37,048 nt of DNA from Chloroflexota bacterium. GTDB taxonomy: Bacteria > Chloroflexota > Limnocylindria > Limnocylindrales > CSP1-4. The notes under the pieces were generated by a model. It worked only from the letters and a program-made list of their open reading frames with translations, had not been told where the DNA came from and searched no databases. The DNA lies in contig DAHXON010000027.1 in the NCBI GenBank assembly GCA_027364875.1, forward strand, positions 1 to 37,048. The letters run 5' to 3'. Shown in pieces: positions 1 through 7,946 of the stretch. Position numbers and translations under genes: made by a program. The first letter of the stretch is position 1. Each line of letters starts with the position of its first letter.

Positions 1-610
1 CTCCACACCCGTCCCGAGCCCGACGCCCACCCCAACCGCGACGTCGTCGGGGTCGCTGCCGGCGCCCTGGCTCGACGCGGACGTCGGCTCGACAACGCCC
101 GCCGGCTCGGCTTCCAACAGCGGCGGCGTCTTCACCGTGAAGGGTTCCGGTGCCGACATCTGGGGCACTCTCGACCAGTTCCACTACGTCTATCAGCCGG
201 TGACCGGCGACGGATCGATCGTGGCCCGTGTCACGTCCCAGTCGAACACCGGCAGCTCGAACAGCAAAGCCGGTGTCATCTGGAAGGCATCGACCGCCGC
301 CGGCTCGGATTACATCCTGATCGCGGCCGGACCGACCGGAACGGTGAAGGTCCAGTACAACTTCAACACCGATGCCGGCTCGTCCACTTCCTACGCCTTA
401 CCGAACATCTGGATGAAGCTCACACGCACGTCCGCAGGCTTCAGCGCGTATCTGAGCTCCGACGGCGTGAACTGGTCGGCGTTAGCCGTCAACGAGACAG
501 TGACCGGCATCCCGCCGAACGCGACCGTCGGAATCTTCGAGTGCTCACATAAATCGGGAGTGCTCGGCACGGCCACGTTCGACTCACTCAACTTCGCGAC
601 GGCGCCCTAG
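1..610 (+). CDS. C-terminal part of a secreted protein with a DUF1349-like beta-sandwich domain (5' partial)
   Basis: The reading frame is open from base 2, so the ATG at 137 in the ORF track is internal and the gene begins outside the window. The visible part starts with a Pro/Thr/Ser linker (repeats such as PTPTPT), then LPAPWLDADVG and a domain rich in Gly, Ser and aromatic residues (SGADIWGT, FHYVYQPVTGDGSIVARV, KAGVIWK). That pattern is typical of the concanavalin-like DUF1349 domains found at the ends of large secreted glycosidases or surface proteins, where they probably bind glycans. No catalytic part is visible, so the function of the whole protein is unknown. It lies just upstream of an exosortase locus but ends without a sorting tail, so it is probably not a substrate of that system. 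Confidence 0.8.
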   Translation, partial: STPVPSPTPTPTATSSGSLPAPWLDADVGSTTPAGSASNSGGVFTVKGSGADIWGTLDQFHYVYQPVTGDGSIVARVTSQSNTGSSNSKAGVIWKASTAAGSDYILIAAGPTGTVKVQYNFNTDAGSSTSYALPNIWMKLTRTSAGFSAYLSSDGVNWSALAVNETVTGIPPNATVGIFECSHKSGVLGTATFDSLNFATAP

Positions 611-708
611 CGGCGAAGCCCTCTGAAGAGAAAGGAGAGCAACCATCGAGAGAAGCCAAAGGAAGAACGCCAGCTGTTGATTGGTTTTCGTGCATCTATG
701 GAGGAGGC

Positions 709-1209
709 ATGAAGAAGCTCGGAATTGCGTCGATCGCGGTCGCCGGCCTATTGCTGATGAGCGCGGTCCCCGCATTGGCCGACAACAGTCCAAACGTTGA
801 CACCATCAAGGTCTGGGCCAGCCTGGACGCACAGAACAACGTCGTGATCAACGGATCCTTCACCGTGGACAACGGTATGCAGGGTCCCGTGAAGCTGGAT
901 CTGCTCGGCAACAAGTCGGGCTGGCATGACACCGGGCTCATGACCACGGTCAACCTGGTCAAGGGTCAGACGCTCTACCAGTTCAGCTTTGACACGAAGT
1001 TCGACGTCCACCACTACAAGGACTACCGCGTCGTCAGCGATGACGGCAAGAAGTCCCGCACCATCGATATCGATGAAGGCGGCTTCCGAGTTCCGGAGGC
1101 GCCATCTTCGAGCATGCTGCTGCTCGGAGCGCTTCCGGTTCTGGGAATCGTGGCCGCGCGCCTCACCGGCGCACGGATTCCACGACCCAGCTGGCGGCGA
1201 GTCGCGTAG
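709..1209 (+). CDS. Small exported protein with PEP-CTERM-like sorting tail
   Basis: This 166-residue protein has an N-terminal signal peptide (MKKLGIASIAVAGLLL, cleavage likely after PALA). A soluble, probably beta-rich middle part follows, containing the charged stretch HHYKDYRVVSDDGKKSR. The last ~40 residues form a tripartite signal: VPEAP at 128-132, a hydrophobic helix (SMLLLGALPVLGIVAARL), and a basic tail ending RRVA. That is the layout of PEP-CTERM substrates. The next gene is an exosortase, so this is very likely its dedicated client, cut near the PEP-like motif and released or attached at the surface. The start is set by a strong Shine-Dalgarno (GGAGGAGG) directly upstream of the ATG. 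The function of the middle part is not recognised. Confidence 0.85.
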   Translation: MKKLGIASIAVAGLLLMSAVPALADNSPNVDTIKVWASLDAQNNVVINGSFTVDNGMQGPVKLDLLGNKSGWHDTGLMTTVNLVKGQTLYQFSFDTKFDVHHYKDYRVVSDDGKKSRTIDIDEGGFRVPEAPSSSMLLLGALPVLGIVAARLTGARIPRPSWRRVA

Positions 1210-1296
1210 CCGATAACGAGAACATCCCAATGGTTGGACGCTCCGTGCGTTGGGACGGCGTACGGAGCGAGCCGACCTCGCGCTCAAGAGGACCCG

Positions 1297-3000
1297 ATGG
1301 AACTGCCAGCGCACAGAAATTCGAAGGTCGCCCGGTCGAGTACGGAATCGTCGCCGGCCGATCCGCCGACGGCGCTGCGGAGCTTCGCAGCCGCGCTCGT
1401 CGAGCGATTCCCGATCCGCGCTACCGCGGTCGTCGCCGCCGTGGCCATCGCCTACAACTACTCGTTGGAGACGCTGGTCCGCGGCCTCGATCTCCAAACG
1501 CCGCTGGCGTATCTCGCGCTCGTGCCGCCCATCGCGGTCCTTCTTGGTGCGGCCAACTTCCGGCTGCAGCCCAACCTGCCCGCCATTCACGACCGGCAGG
1601 TCGACTGGATCGTCGGGCTCCTGCTCATCGGCATCGCGGCTGCTTTCACGGTGCTGCTGCCGTCCGCCTATTCCGCCGAGTACTGGCTCCGCCGCTTTGA
1701 CATGCTCGGCCTGCCGTTCTTTGCCGCGGGCGTGATCTCCCTGGTGTACGGCGTTCGCCGGCTGTGGGCCATGCGCTGGGCCGTCGCGTTCCTGCTGCTC
1801 GCGTGGCCCGATCCGTACGTATCGGCCCTGGCCTCGCTCATCGGTGCTTCGACGGACGCCGCTCTCACGGCCGTCACCGCGACGCTCGTCGTGCTGCCAT
1901 TCGGTCATCCGCTCGGCAACGGCGTGTTCCTGATCGACAACGCCTCCGGCCCGTTCAGTCTGGCCGTGAGCTCGGCCTGCAGTGGCGTCAACAGCCTCGT
2001 CGGCTTCCTGATCGTGGGTGCGGCGCTCAACACGGTATTCCGCGGCGGCCTGCTGCGAAGGCTCGCCTGGCTCGCGACCGGCCTGATCGTCGTCGGCGCG
2101 CTGAACGTGTTTCGGATCGACCTCATCTTCGTGGCGGGCTGGCTCCTCGGCGAACCGTTCGCCATCGACGTGCTACACCCTGTGGCCGGCGTGATCGTCT
2201 TCGGCGTGGGGGCGCTCGCGATGCTCGCGATGGCGCCATTCTTCGGACTCGAGATTCCGAGACCCGAACCAGTGCGCAGAGCCATCACGGACCAGGTCCA
2301 ACACAGAGCAAACATTCGGCCGTCGCACCAGGTCCTTCGTCCCGCGGCCGCCATCGGTGCAAGCCTGCTGCTCGCGATAGGCATGGGTCTTCCGAACTCG
2401 GCATTCGCGAGCTACGACTCGTTGATCAACGCATTTGGCACGCCCACGCTCGGCACCATCGACCCGGCCACAATCTCCGTGACGGGCTGGCAGGCGTCGA
2501 AGCCCAGTGATTTCGGCCAGGCGACGCAGTATTTCGGCCCGAACGGTACGTGGGAGCGGATCGCCTTCGCGGCCGCGGCGCCTCCGCCAAACACGCCCTC
2601 GACGGTCTATCTCGATGTGATCCGGACTGACGATTCCGGGACGCTGGCGGCCTATGGCGTGGAGGCCTGCTACGACTTCCACGGCTTCGCGCAGGTCGAC
2701 TCGGCAACGGCGGACGTAGGGGCGGGCGTGGTCGCGAAGGTTGCCAGCTACCGAAGCCCGATCGGGGGCACGGATTGGTCGATCCTGTGGTGGGAGTGGC
2801 CCTACAACGCCGGCGGCCAAACGAGATTCGAGCGCATCGTCCTGCTCGCCCCACTCGCCGAGGCGGACCAGCCGGGGGGCGTGACCACGACCGAGACATT
2901 TGCCGCGAGCCGAACGACCCTGATCGGTCTCGCCCGGGCCGTCACAGCCGAAGCGATTCGGTACCTCGCGCCGACTCCCGACCCGGCGAGCCAGGAGTAG
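1297..3000 (+). CDS. Exosortase with fused C-terminal EpsI-like domain
   Basis: An integral membrane transpeptidase-like protease that processes PEP-CTERM-type proteins. About eight hydrophobic segments cover residues ~30-330. The family motifs are visible in order: SSACSG with the predicted nucleophile Cys228, NVFRIDL with Arg273, and VLHP with His294. From about residue 350 a second export-type hydrophobic segment leads to an extracytoplasmic domain of ~190 residues (VTGWQASKPSDF, YLDVIRTDD, ACYDFHGF, WWEWPY). It resembles the EpsI/DUF3485 domain often fused to or encoded beside exosortases; that assignment is weaker. The track starts at a TTG (1234), but the ATG at 1297 follows AAGAGGA at good spacing and gives a normal N-terminus of 567 residues. 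The next gene starts 7 bases after its stop. Confidence 0.88.
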   Translation: MELPAHRNSKVARSSTESSPADPPTALRSFAAALVERFPIRATAVVAAVAIAYNYSLETLVRGLDLQTPLAYLALVPPIAVLLGAANFRLQPNLPAIHDRQVDWIVGLLLIGIAAAFTVLLPSAYSAEYWLRRFDMLGLPFFAAGVISLVYGVRRLWAMRWAVAFLLLAWPDPYVSALASLIGASTDAALTAVTATLVVLPFGHPLGNGVFLIDNASGPFSLAVSSACSGVNSLVGFLIVGAALNTVFRGGLLRRLAWLATGLIVVGALNVFRIDLIFVAGWLLGEPFAIDVLHPVAGVIVFGVGALAMLAMAPFFGLEIPRPEPVRRAITDQVQHRANIRPSHQVLRPAAAIGASLLLAIGMGLPNSAFASYDSLINAFGTPTLGTIDPATISVTGWQASKPSDFGQATQYFGPNGTWERIAFAAAAPPPNTPSTVYLDVIRTDDSGTLAAYGVEACYDFHGFAQVDSATADVGAGVVAKVASYRSPIGGTDWSILWWEWPYNAGGQTRFERIVLLAPLAEADQPGGVTTTETFAASRTTLIGLARAVTAEAIRYLAPTPDPASQE

Positions 3001-3007
3001 ACCAGCC

Positions 3008-4420
3008 ATGACTCCAACTCTGACGACCGCCAATGTGGGGCTCGAACCCTGGGCCGACGAATCCGCCTCGCGGACCTTGACCCGGCCGCAGCAGGTCGCG
3101 GGCCTGGGCGTCGCCGCCGCCATGTTGGTCTCGCTGCTGGTGTGGCCGCTCGCGACGGGCATTCTCCTGATCGCCGCGGCCACCTTGGCCTATCTGCTCG
3201 CGCTCATCTACCGGCTCATGTCCTTCTGGCTCGCGATCCGGCGGCCGGAGCTGATCCACGTAACGGACGAAGAGGCGCGGGCCGTGCCCGTCCGCCGTTT
3301 GCCGGTCTACACGGTCCTCGTGCCGGCCTATCGCGAGCCGTCGGTGATTGCCCAGCTGATCGATCGGCTGCGGGCGATGGAGTATCCCAGGAGCCGGCTC
3401 GACATCCGCCTCCTGCTCGAAGAGGACGATGAGGAGACGATCGCGGCGGCCCGTGCCGTTCAGATGGGCCCCGAGTTCACGGTCGTGATCGTTCCCCACG
3501 GCATCCCCAAGACGAAACCGAAGGCCTGCAACTATGGCCTCGTCGGGGCGCGAGGAGAGATCGTCACCGTCTACGACGCGGAGGACCGCCCCGACCCGCT
3601 GCAGCTTCGGCGGGCCGTTGTGGCGTTCGAGCGGGCGGACCCCTCGGTCGCCTGTCTGCAGGCGAAGCTTTCCTACTACAACGCGGGCCAGAACATGCTC
3701 ACGCGCTGGTTCACGATCGAATACGGCATGTGGTTCTCGAGCCTCCTTCCGGGTCTGGTTTCGCAGCGGGGCCCGTTGCCGCTCGGCGGGACTTCCAACC
3801 ACTTTCGAGCCGACATACTTCGCCAGGTTCGAGGCTGGGATCCCTACAACGTGACCGAGGACGCGGATCTCGGCATCCGTCTGGCCCGGCGGGGATTTCA
3901 GACGCGCGTGCTCGACAGTACGACCCTCGAAGAGGCGAACAGCGACGTCATCAACTGGATCAAGCAGCGATCGCGCTGGTACAAGGGTTACATGCAGACG
4001 TGGCTCGTCCACGCCCGACATCCCCGCACGCTTCGGCGCGAGCTGGGCTGGCGCGGCTTCCTGGGCTTCAACCTGTTCATTGCGGGCACGCCATTGCTCG
4101 CGCTCGTGAACCCGCTGTTCTGGGCGATGACCGCGCTCTGGTTCCTCGTCCACCCGCCGGTCGTGCTGCAGCTGTTCCCGGCGTGGCTCTACTACCTGGG
4201 TCTGTTCGTGATGATCGTCGGAAACATGTCGCTCTTCTACAGCTGGCTCGTGAGCGCGAGGCTCGTTGGCTGCCGCGATCTGGTCGTCGCGTCTCTGCTC
4301 GTGCCCATCTACTGGGCACTCATGTCATTGGCGGTCACCAAGGCGGTCGTTCAGCTCGTTTCGGCTCCGTCGTTCTGGGAGAAGACCGTTCACGGACTCG
4401 ACAAGCCCGAGACGGTCTAG
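3008..4420 (+). CDS. Family 2 processive glycosyltransferase (cellulose synthase-like)
   Basis: A 470-residue membrane glycosyltransferase. Two N-terminal membrane helices precede a GT-A domain beginning TVLVPAYREPSVI. Nucleotide-sugar and metal binding is marked by YDAEDRPD, the acceptor region by TEDADLGIRLARRGF, and processivity by the QRSRW signature. Three or four membrane helices follow. The family makes beta-linked polysaccharides at the cytoplasmic face and passes them through its own membrane channel; the sugar cannot be read from sequence. It is almost certainly co-transcribed with the exosortase (7-base gap). Exosortase genes in other bacteria usually sit in exopolysaccharide loci, so this enzyme may make the matrix in which the sorted protein is retained. 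Confidence 0.88.
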   Translation: MTPTLTTANVGLEPWADESASRTLTRPQQVAGLGVAAAMLVSLLVWPLATGILLIAAATLAYLLALIYRLMSFWLAIRRPELIHVTDEEARAVPVRRLPVYTVLVPAYREPSVIAQLIDRLRAMEYPRSRLDIRLLLEEDDEETIAAARAVQMGPEFTVVIVPHGIPKTKPKACNYGLVGARGEIVTVYDAEDRPDPLQLRRAVVAFERADPSVACLQAKLSYYNAGQNMLTRWFTIEYGMWFSSLLPGLVSQRGPLPLGGTSNHFRADILRQVRGWDPYNVTEDADLGIRLARRGFQTRVLDSTTLEEANSDVINWIKQRSRWYKGYMQTWLVHARHPRTLRRELGWRGFLGFNLFIAGTPLLALVNPLFWAMTALWFLVHPPVVLQLFPAWLYYLGLFVMIVGNMSLFYSWLVSARLVGCRDLVVASLLVPIYWALMSLAVTKAVVQLVSAPSFWEKTVHGLDKPETV

Positions 4421-4423
4421 CTG

Positions 4424-4822
4424 TCAGGTACTTGGCCTCGGATGCGAGGGCTGGTACAGCGATAGCTGGGCGCCGCCGGGCATCGTCATCAGCGCGATGC
4501 GGCCCCAGCGTTGCTCCCGGACCGGTCCGAATGTTGCGCCGGCGGTGGTCAGCCTGGCCATCGTCGCCGACAGGTCCTCACACATCAGGTAAAGCTCCTG
4601 GCTGGCATCGGCCGCCGGGTGGACCGCAACCTCGTCCGGCGGGAGGGCGAAGATCAGCCAACCTTCCCCGGCATCCACCGACGAGAGGCCCAGAGAGTCG
4701 CGCAGAAACTCCCGCGTTGCCTCTGCCGCCGGGGTGAACAAGATCACGTGTGCGCCGCTAATCACTCGACTCTCCCATGCCAGGGACCCGCTGGTGACGA
4801 TCCTGGCAATCGATGAAATCAC
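4424..4822 (-). CDS. VOC-superfamily (glyoxalase/bleomycin-resistance fold) protein
   Basis: A short protein of one paired betaalphabetabetabeta unit: GAHVILFTPAAEATREFLRD at the start, then GWLIFALPPDEVAVHPA with a likely metal-binding His, ELYLMCEDL, and RWGRIALMTMPGGAQLSLYQP near the end. Such single-module VOC proteins act as dimers in metal-dependent lyase, dioxygenase or resistance roles; the substrate is unknown. The annotated ATG gives 132 residues. A GTG 19 codons further in (at 4765), preceded by GGGAGAG, gives a more typical VOC N-terminus (VISGAHVILF) and is the better start. The gene converges on the glycosyltransferase with only 3 bases between the stop codons. Confidence 0.75.
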   Translation of the reverse strand: MISSIARIVTSGSLAWESRVISGAHVILFTPAAEATREFLRDSLGLSSVDAGEGWLIFALPPDEVAVHPAADASQELYLMCEDLSATMARLTTAGATFGPVREQRWGRIALMTMPGGAQLSLYQPSHPRPST

Positions 4823-5025
4823 GGCCCACCGGATGGATCGGACGGCGGCGTGCGCGGCTGCGTCGTCCCGTCCTGCGCCCGGCCCAAGAAACGCCCGATC
4901 CGACCGGCCGCGATCGGAGTCTTATCCGCAGGTACCGGCCCCGACAACGGCGAACCCAGAAACGTCGCCGAATTCCGGGCCACGCTGCTTGACAAAAATG
5001 AAGCTTCTTCTAAAGGAGCATGCCG

Positions 5026-6390
5026 ATGAATCGCCGCTCCGGCTTAGTCCTTGCAGCCATGGCGCTCTGTGTCGCGGCTTGCGGCTCGGGGTCGAGCCAG
5101 GCCACGTCCGCCAGCAGCTTCAGCACCGCATCGGTCGGAAAGGCTTTCGTCTCGGCCCTCGCGCGTGGTGACTTCGCGGCCGCCGAAGGCATGGAGGACG
5201 GGCAGATGCGTGCGGCCGCCCCGGCCGCCCACCTCTCGTCGATCTGGCAGGGTTTCGTCCGCCAGTACGGGACATTCGACTCGGTCGGGGCCGTCGCTAC
5301 CTCGTCCGACCCGCCCAACACGATCGCGATCGTCTCGACCCAGTTCGCCAGGTACCTTGTCGGCCTGAGAGTCACAGTTGACCGTTCCGGTGAGGTGGCA
5401 GGGCTGTTCGTCAACAGCGCCGTCGCCGCTGGCCCCTCTGCCTCCGGCTCCATCCCACCCGCCTCGTACGTCCGACCCGGCTCGTTCACGGAGACGGACG
5501 TGACCGTCGGCGCCTCCCCATGGGCCCTGCCCGGCACGCTCACGATGCCGACCGGCCCCGGTCCGTTCCCGGCGGTGGTGCTCGTGGCCGGCTCCGGACC
5601 CGCGGACCGCAACGAGAGCTATGGGCCGAACGCGCCGTTCCGTGACCTCGCCTGGGGCCTGGTCTCGAACGGCATCGCGGTCCTGCGCTACGACAAGCGC
5701 ACCCTGGTCTACGCCAGGCAAATAGCCGCCGATGAGTCGAGCCTGACAGTTCGCCAGGAGACCACCGACGACGCCGTGGCCGCGATCGCCCTGCTGCGCG
5801 GAACCGCGAAAGTGGATCCGGCGCGCGTCTTTCTCGTCGGGCATAGCCTCGGTGCATACCTGGCTCCGCGCATTGCGGCCCAGATCCCGGGGCAGCTTCG
5901 AGGACTCGTGCTGCTCGAGGCGCCGAGCACCCCCTTGCCGGAACTGATCCTGGCCCAGGAGCGGTATCTGGCCTCGCTGCAGAGTCCGGGGCCCAGTGCC
6001 AGCGACCAGTTGACGACGCTCGCGGCAGAGGTGGCGCTGGCCGAGTCGGCCTCTTTGAGCCCTTCCACACCGGCGTCCGAGCTCCCGCTCGGGATCCCGG
6101 CCTCTTACTGGCTCGACCTTCGCTCATATGACCCGTTGACGACGGCCGCCGAGCTGGATCTCCCCATGTTGTTCTCACAGGGCGGCCGTGACTATCAGGT
6201 GCCCCCAAGCGAGCTGCAGGGTTGGGAGCACGCGCTCACGGACCGGTCGAACGTCACGTTCAAGACGTACCCATCCATGGACCATCTGCTGCTCGACGGC
6301 AGCGGACCCGCCACTCCCGCCGAGTACAGCATCCCAGGGCACGTCGACCCCCAACTCGTGGCCGACATCGCAGGCTGGATCAACCGGTAG
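5026..6390 (+). CDS. Lipoprotein alpha/beta hydrolase with N-terminal DUF3887-like domain
   Basis: The protein starts with a lipoprotein signal (RRSGLVLAAMALCVAAC), lipidated at the Cys of VAAC, so it should be anchored outside the membrane. Residues ~30-145 look like the small alpha+beta domain (DUF3887-like, FVSALARGDFAAAEG) that often precedes such hydrolases. The rest is a serine hydrolase: oxyanion region LVAGSGPADRN, nucleophile elbow GHSLG with Ser274, acid in QGGRDYQVP, and His in MDHLLLDG. The substrate is unknown; relatives are general esterases or peptidases. The track uses the ATG at 5020, but AAAGGAG ends only one base before it. The second ATG at 5026 has correct spacing and is chosen here. 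A perfect TTGACA lies at 4989-4994, but no convincing -10 follows. Confidence 0.85.
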   Translation: MNRRSGLVLAAMALCVAACGSGSSQATSASSFSTASVGKAFVSALARGDFAAAEGMEDGQMRAAAPAAHLSSIWQGFVRQYGTFDSVGAVATSSDPPNTIAIVSTQFARYLVGLRVTVDRSGEVAGLFVNSAVAAGPSASGSIPPASYVRPGSFTETDVTVGASPWALPGTLTMPTGPGPFPAVVLVAGSGPADRNESYGPNAPFRDLAWGLVSNGIAVLRYDKRTLVYARQIAADESSLTVRQETTDDAVAAIALLRGTAKVDPARVFLVGHSLGAYLAPRIAAQIPGQLRGLVLLEAPSTPLPELILAQERYLASLQSPGPSASDQLTTLAAEVALAESASLSPSTPASELPLGIPASYWLDLRSYDPLTTAAELDLPMLFSQGGRDYQVPPSELQGWEHALTDRSNVTFKTYPSMDHLLLDGSGPATPAEYSIPGHVDPQLVADIAGWINR

Positions 6391-6479
6391 TCCTGATCCC
6401 GCCCGCGCGAAGCCACGAGCTACAGGCCCGCGGTGTTGACCCGACTACTTAGTTACCCATACCAAAGGCAAAAAGCACC

Positions 6480-6767
6480 ATGAACACTCGGATCGATGCC
6501 ATCTCCTCTTCGTTGACGATGCAGGCCGCAGCCGTTGCCAGCGCTCCCACGAAGAAAGGAGCCCCGGCCGGCGCTCCGGCCCCGGCCGCTGCTCCGGCCG
6601 CGCCGCAGGCGACCCCCGCGGCAAAGGTCCAGCTGACGTCCGTGCCTGCAAGCGTGGCCGCGGACGATCGGGCCACATACCTGCAGATCCTCAAGTCCAA
6701 CGGCGGGAATACGGCCGCCGCTCTCGCAGCGATCGCGGCTATCGAGGCAAAGGAAGCGAACGGGTAG
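6480..6767 (+). CDS. Small Ala/Pro-rich hypothetical protein
   Basis: This 95-residue protein is not recognised. It has an N-terminal segment MNTRIDAISSSLTMQ, a low-complexity Ala/Pro linker of about 35 residues (GAPAGAPAPAAAPAAPQ), and a short C-terminal part that looks like a folded helix pair (DDRATYLQILKSNGGNTAAALAAIAAIE). No signal peptide or membrane helix is visible. Only a weak AAAGG lies upstream of the ATG. A possible promoter (TTGACC at 6436, ATACCA 17 bases later) lies in the gap after the hydrolase gene. A hairpin follows the stop codon, which supports it being a transcription unit. An antisense ORF covers the same stretch, so coding is likely but not certain. Confidence 0.5.
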   Translation: MNTRIDAISSSLTMQAAAVASAPTKKGAPAGAPAPAAAPAAPQATPAAKVQLTSVPASVAADDRATYLQILKSNGGNTAAALAAIAAIEAKEANG

Positions 6768-6776
6768 TCGCAGCCT

Positions 6777-6806
6777 GCTCGCAACGTCGCTTAGGGCGTT
6801 GCGGGC
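6777..6806. terminator. Hairpin between convergent genes
   Basis: Arms GCTCGCAACG and CGTTGCGGGC pair at 9 of 10 positions around a 10-base loop. The hairpin lies between the stop codons of the small Ala/Pro protein (+) and the COG4705 gene (-), which are only 45 bases apart. There is no T-run on either side, so it is a candidate bidirectional terminator or mRNA-end stabiliser rather than a textbook intrinsic terminator. Confidence 0.5.
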
Positions 6807-6812
6807 GACCGA

Positions 6813-7592
6813 TCACGCGGACGCGGGCGTCGCGTATCGCTTCACGTCGATCCGGCTCACCGTCAGGTAGACCACGAAGGCGAGGATCGCGAGCCCGAGG
6901 ACAAGGCTGACCTGGAGCTGGCCAATCCCGATGCCTCCGAGGTCAGGAGTGCGGCCGCTCCAATCGGCAAACGATGCTCCCACCGGCCGCGTGAGCACGT
7001 AGCCGATCCAGAAGCAAGCGATCGAGTTGGCTCCAAAGAAGCGATACGCGATCGCGGGCAGAACGAATAGCACCGCGAAGACGACCCCGGACAGAAAGTA
7101 GCCGAGGCCGAGCGTGCTCGCGGTCATGTCCCCGGTGGCGGTCCCGAGCGCGAACGTGGTGCCGACGGCGAGCCAGTAGAAGAACTCGCGATCGAGACTG
7201 TCGACGCTGTGGATCGAGAGCGTGCCCTCGACCAGGTACCAGGCGGCGAAGACGACGACCAGCGCAACCGCGAAGAAGGCGGCCGAAACGGCGTACGGAA
7301 TGCCGATGACGATGTGGAGGACGTCGGCGCACATCGTCCCGAAGAGGGCGACCATAAGAACCGCGAGCCAGTACGTGGGCGCGTAGTAGCGCCGCACGAG
7401 GAGGTGGATGAGCATCGCCACCCCGAAAGCGGCCGCGCCCAGCAGGACGGCAACGACGGGATCGATCGCGTGGACCAGATAGTCCGAGGTGGACTCGCCC
7501 ATTGCCGTGGTGAGCAACTTGACGATCCAGAAGAAGACCGTCAGCTCCGGAACGCGGCGCAGCCCGGGCCAGAGGTGTCGTCGGAGGGGCAT
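6813..7592 (-). CDS. COG4705-type multi-pass membrane protein
   Basis: A 259-residue protein with about seven to eight hydrophobic helices. The family pattern is clear: RVPELTVFFWIVKLLTTAMGE at the start, STLGLGYFLSGVVFA in the middle, then AYRFFGANSIACFWIGYVLTRP and VGASFADW near the end. These are hallmarks of the uncharacterised membrane-anchored COG4705 family. No biochemical role is established; members are sometimes found near metal or stress genes. The ATG has no clear Shine-Dalgarno, so the exact start is open. It converges on the small Ala/Pro gene. Confidence 0.78.
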   Translation of the reverse strand: MPLRRHLWPGLRRVPELTVFFWIVKLLTTAMGESTSDYLVHAIDPVVAVLLGAAAFGVAMLIHLLVRRYYAPTYWLAVLMVALFGTMCADVLHIVIGIPYAVSAAFFAVALVVVFAAWYLVEGTLSIHSVDSLDREFFYWLAVGTTFALGTATGDMTASTLGLGYFLSGVVFAVLFVLPAIAYRFFGANSIACFWIGYVLTRPVGASFADWSGRTPDLGGIGIGQLQVSLVLGLAILAFVVYLTVSRIDVKRYATPASA

Positions 7593-7834
7593 TGGCGCAG
7601 TCTAGCCAATCGAGTGTCGAGTCCCACGGCTCGGGGCTCGGGCGGTCCGGAGCCTCGTGTCATCCGCAACCGGCACTCCCTAGCGAGGCCGAACAGCGGG
7701 ACTGTGGCGAAGAAGATCGCGAGGCCGCCGCCGGCACCCGGAGCGCCGGGGCTGGTCGTAGAAACCGAGTCGCAGCCTGCGACCGTAAAGGCGATGCCTG
7801 AGGCGATAGCGATGAGTCGGCGACGCGAGCGCAC
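7541..7834 (-). CDS. Doubtful small lipoprotein-like ORF
   Basis: Using a GTG at 7834 (preceded by GAAGGG) this frame encodes 97 residues with a lipoprotein-like start: basic RSRRRL, a hydrophobic stretch IAIASGIAFTVAGC with a lipobox Cys, a Ser/Gly/Pro-rich linker and a second short hydrophobic segment (GLAIFFATVPLFGLA). The end is rich in Arg and Pro and resembles non-coding translation, and it overlaps the start of the COG4705 gene by about 50 bases. No family is recognised. It is the only candidate in the 341-base gap before the ArsR gene. Confidence 0.3.
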   Translation of the reverse strand: MRSRRRLIAIASGIAFTVAGCDSVSTTSPGAPGAGGGLAIFFATVPLFGLARECRLRMTRGSGPPEPRAVGLDTRLARLRQCPSDDTSGPGCAAFRS

Positions 7835-7921
7835 TAAACGCCCTTCTCGGGCCACATGTGTGACCGCTGCTGTCAGCGGGGGACGGATGCCTGGCCGGGC
7901 TCCGGGCCGCAATCATGCCGT

Positions 7922-7946
7922 TATACTTGAGCGGTGGCTCAACTAT
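7922..7946 (+). promoter_or_regulatory. -10 element plus ArsR/SmtB-type operator overlapping the start codon
   Basis: TATACT at 7922-7927 is a near-consensus -10. Seven bases after it lies the GTG start codon of the ArsR gene, so transcription would begin at or next to the start codon (leaderless mRNA). An inverted repeat, ATACTTGAGC / GCTCAACTAT (9 of 10 pairs match, 4-base loop GGTG), covers 7923-7946. Its loop contains the start codon. The arms share the TTGA/TCAA character of ArsR/SmtB operators, so this is likely the autoregulatory site. Confidence 0.65.

Noticed and set aside
748-1908. 386-residue antisense ORF
   Set aside because: Shadow of the sorting-tail protein and exosortase: Arg/Gly/Glu-rich, no motifs, produced by high GC in the opposite frame.
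2942-4153. 403-residue antisense ORF
   Set aside because: Lies opposite the glycosyltransferase, which has full family motifs; composition is typical of antisense GC-rich DNA.
4989-5017. Perfect TTGACA before the lipoprotein hydrolase gene
   Set aside because: At 16-17 bp only TAAAGG/AAAGGA is present, which is the Shine-Dalgarno itself; no usable -10, so not called as a promoter.
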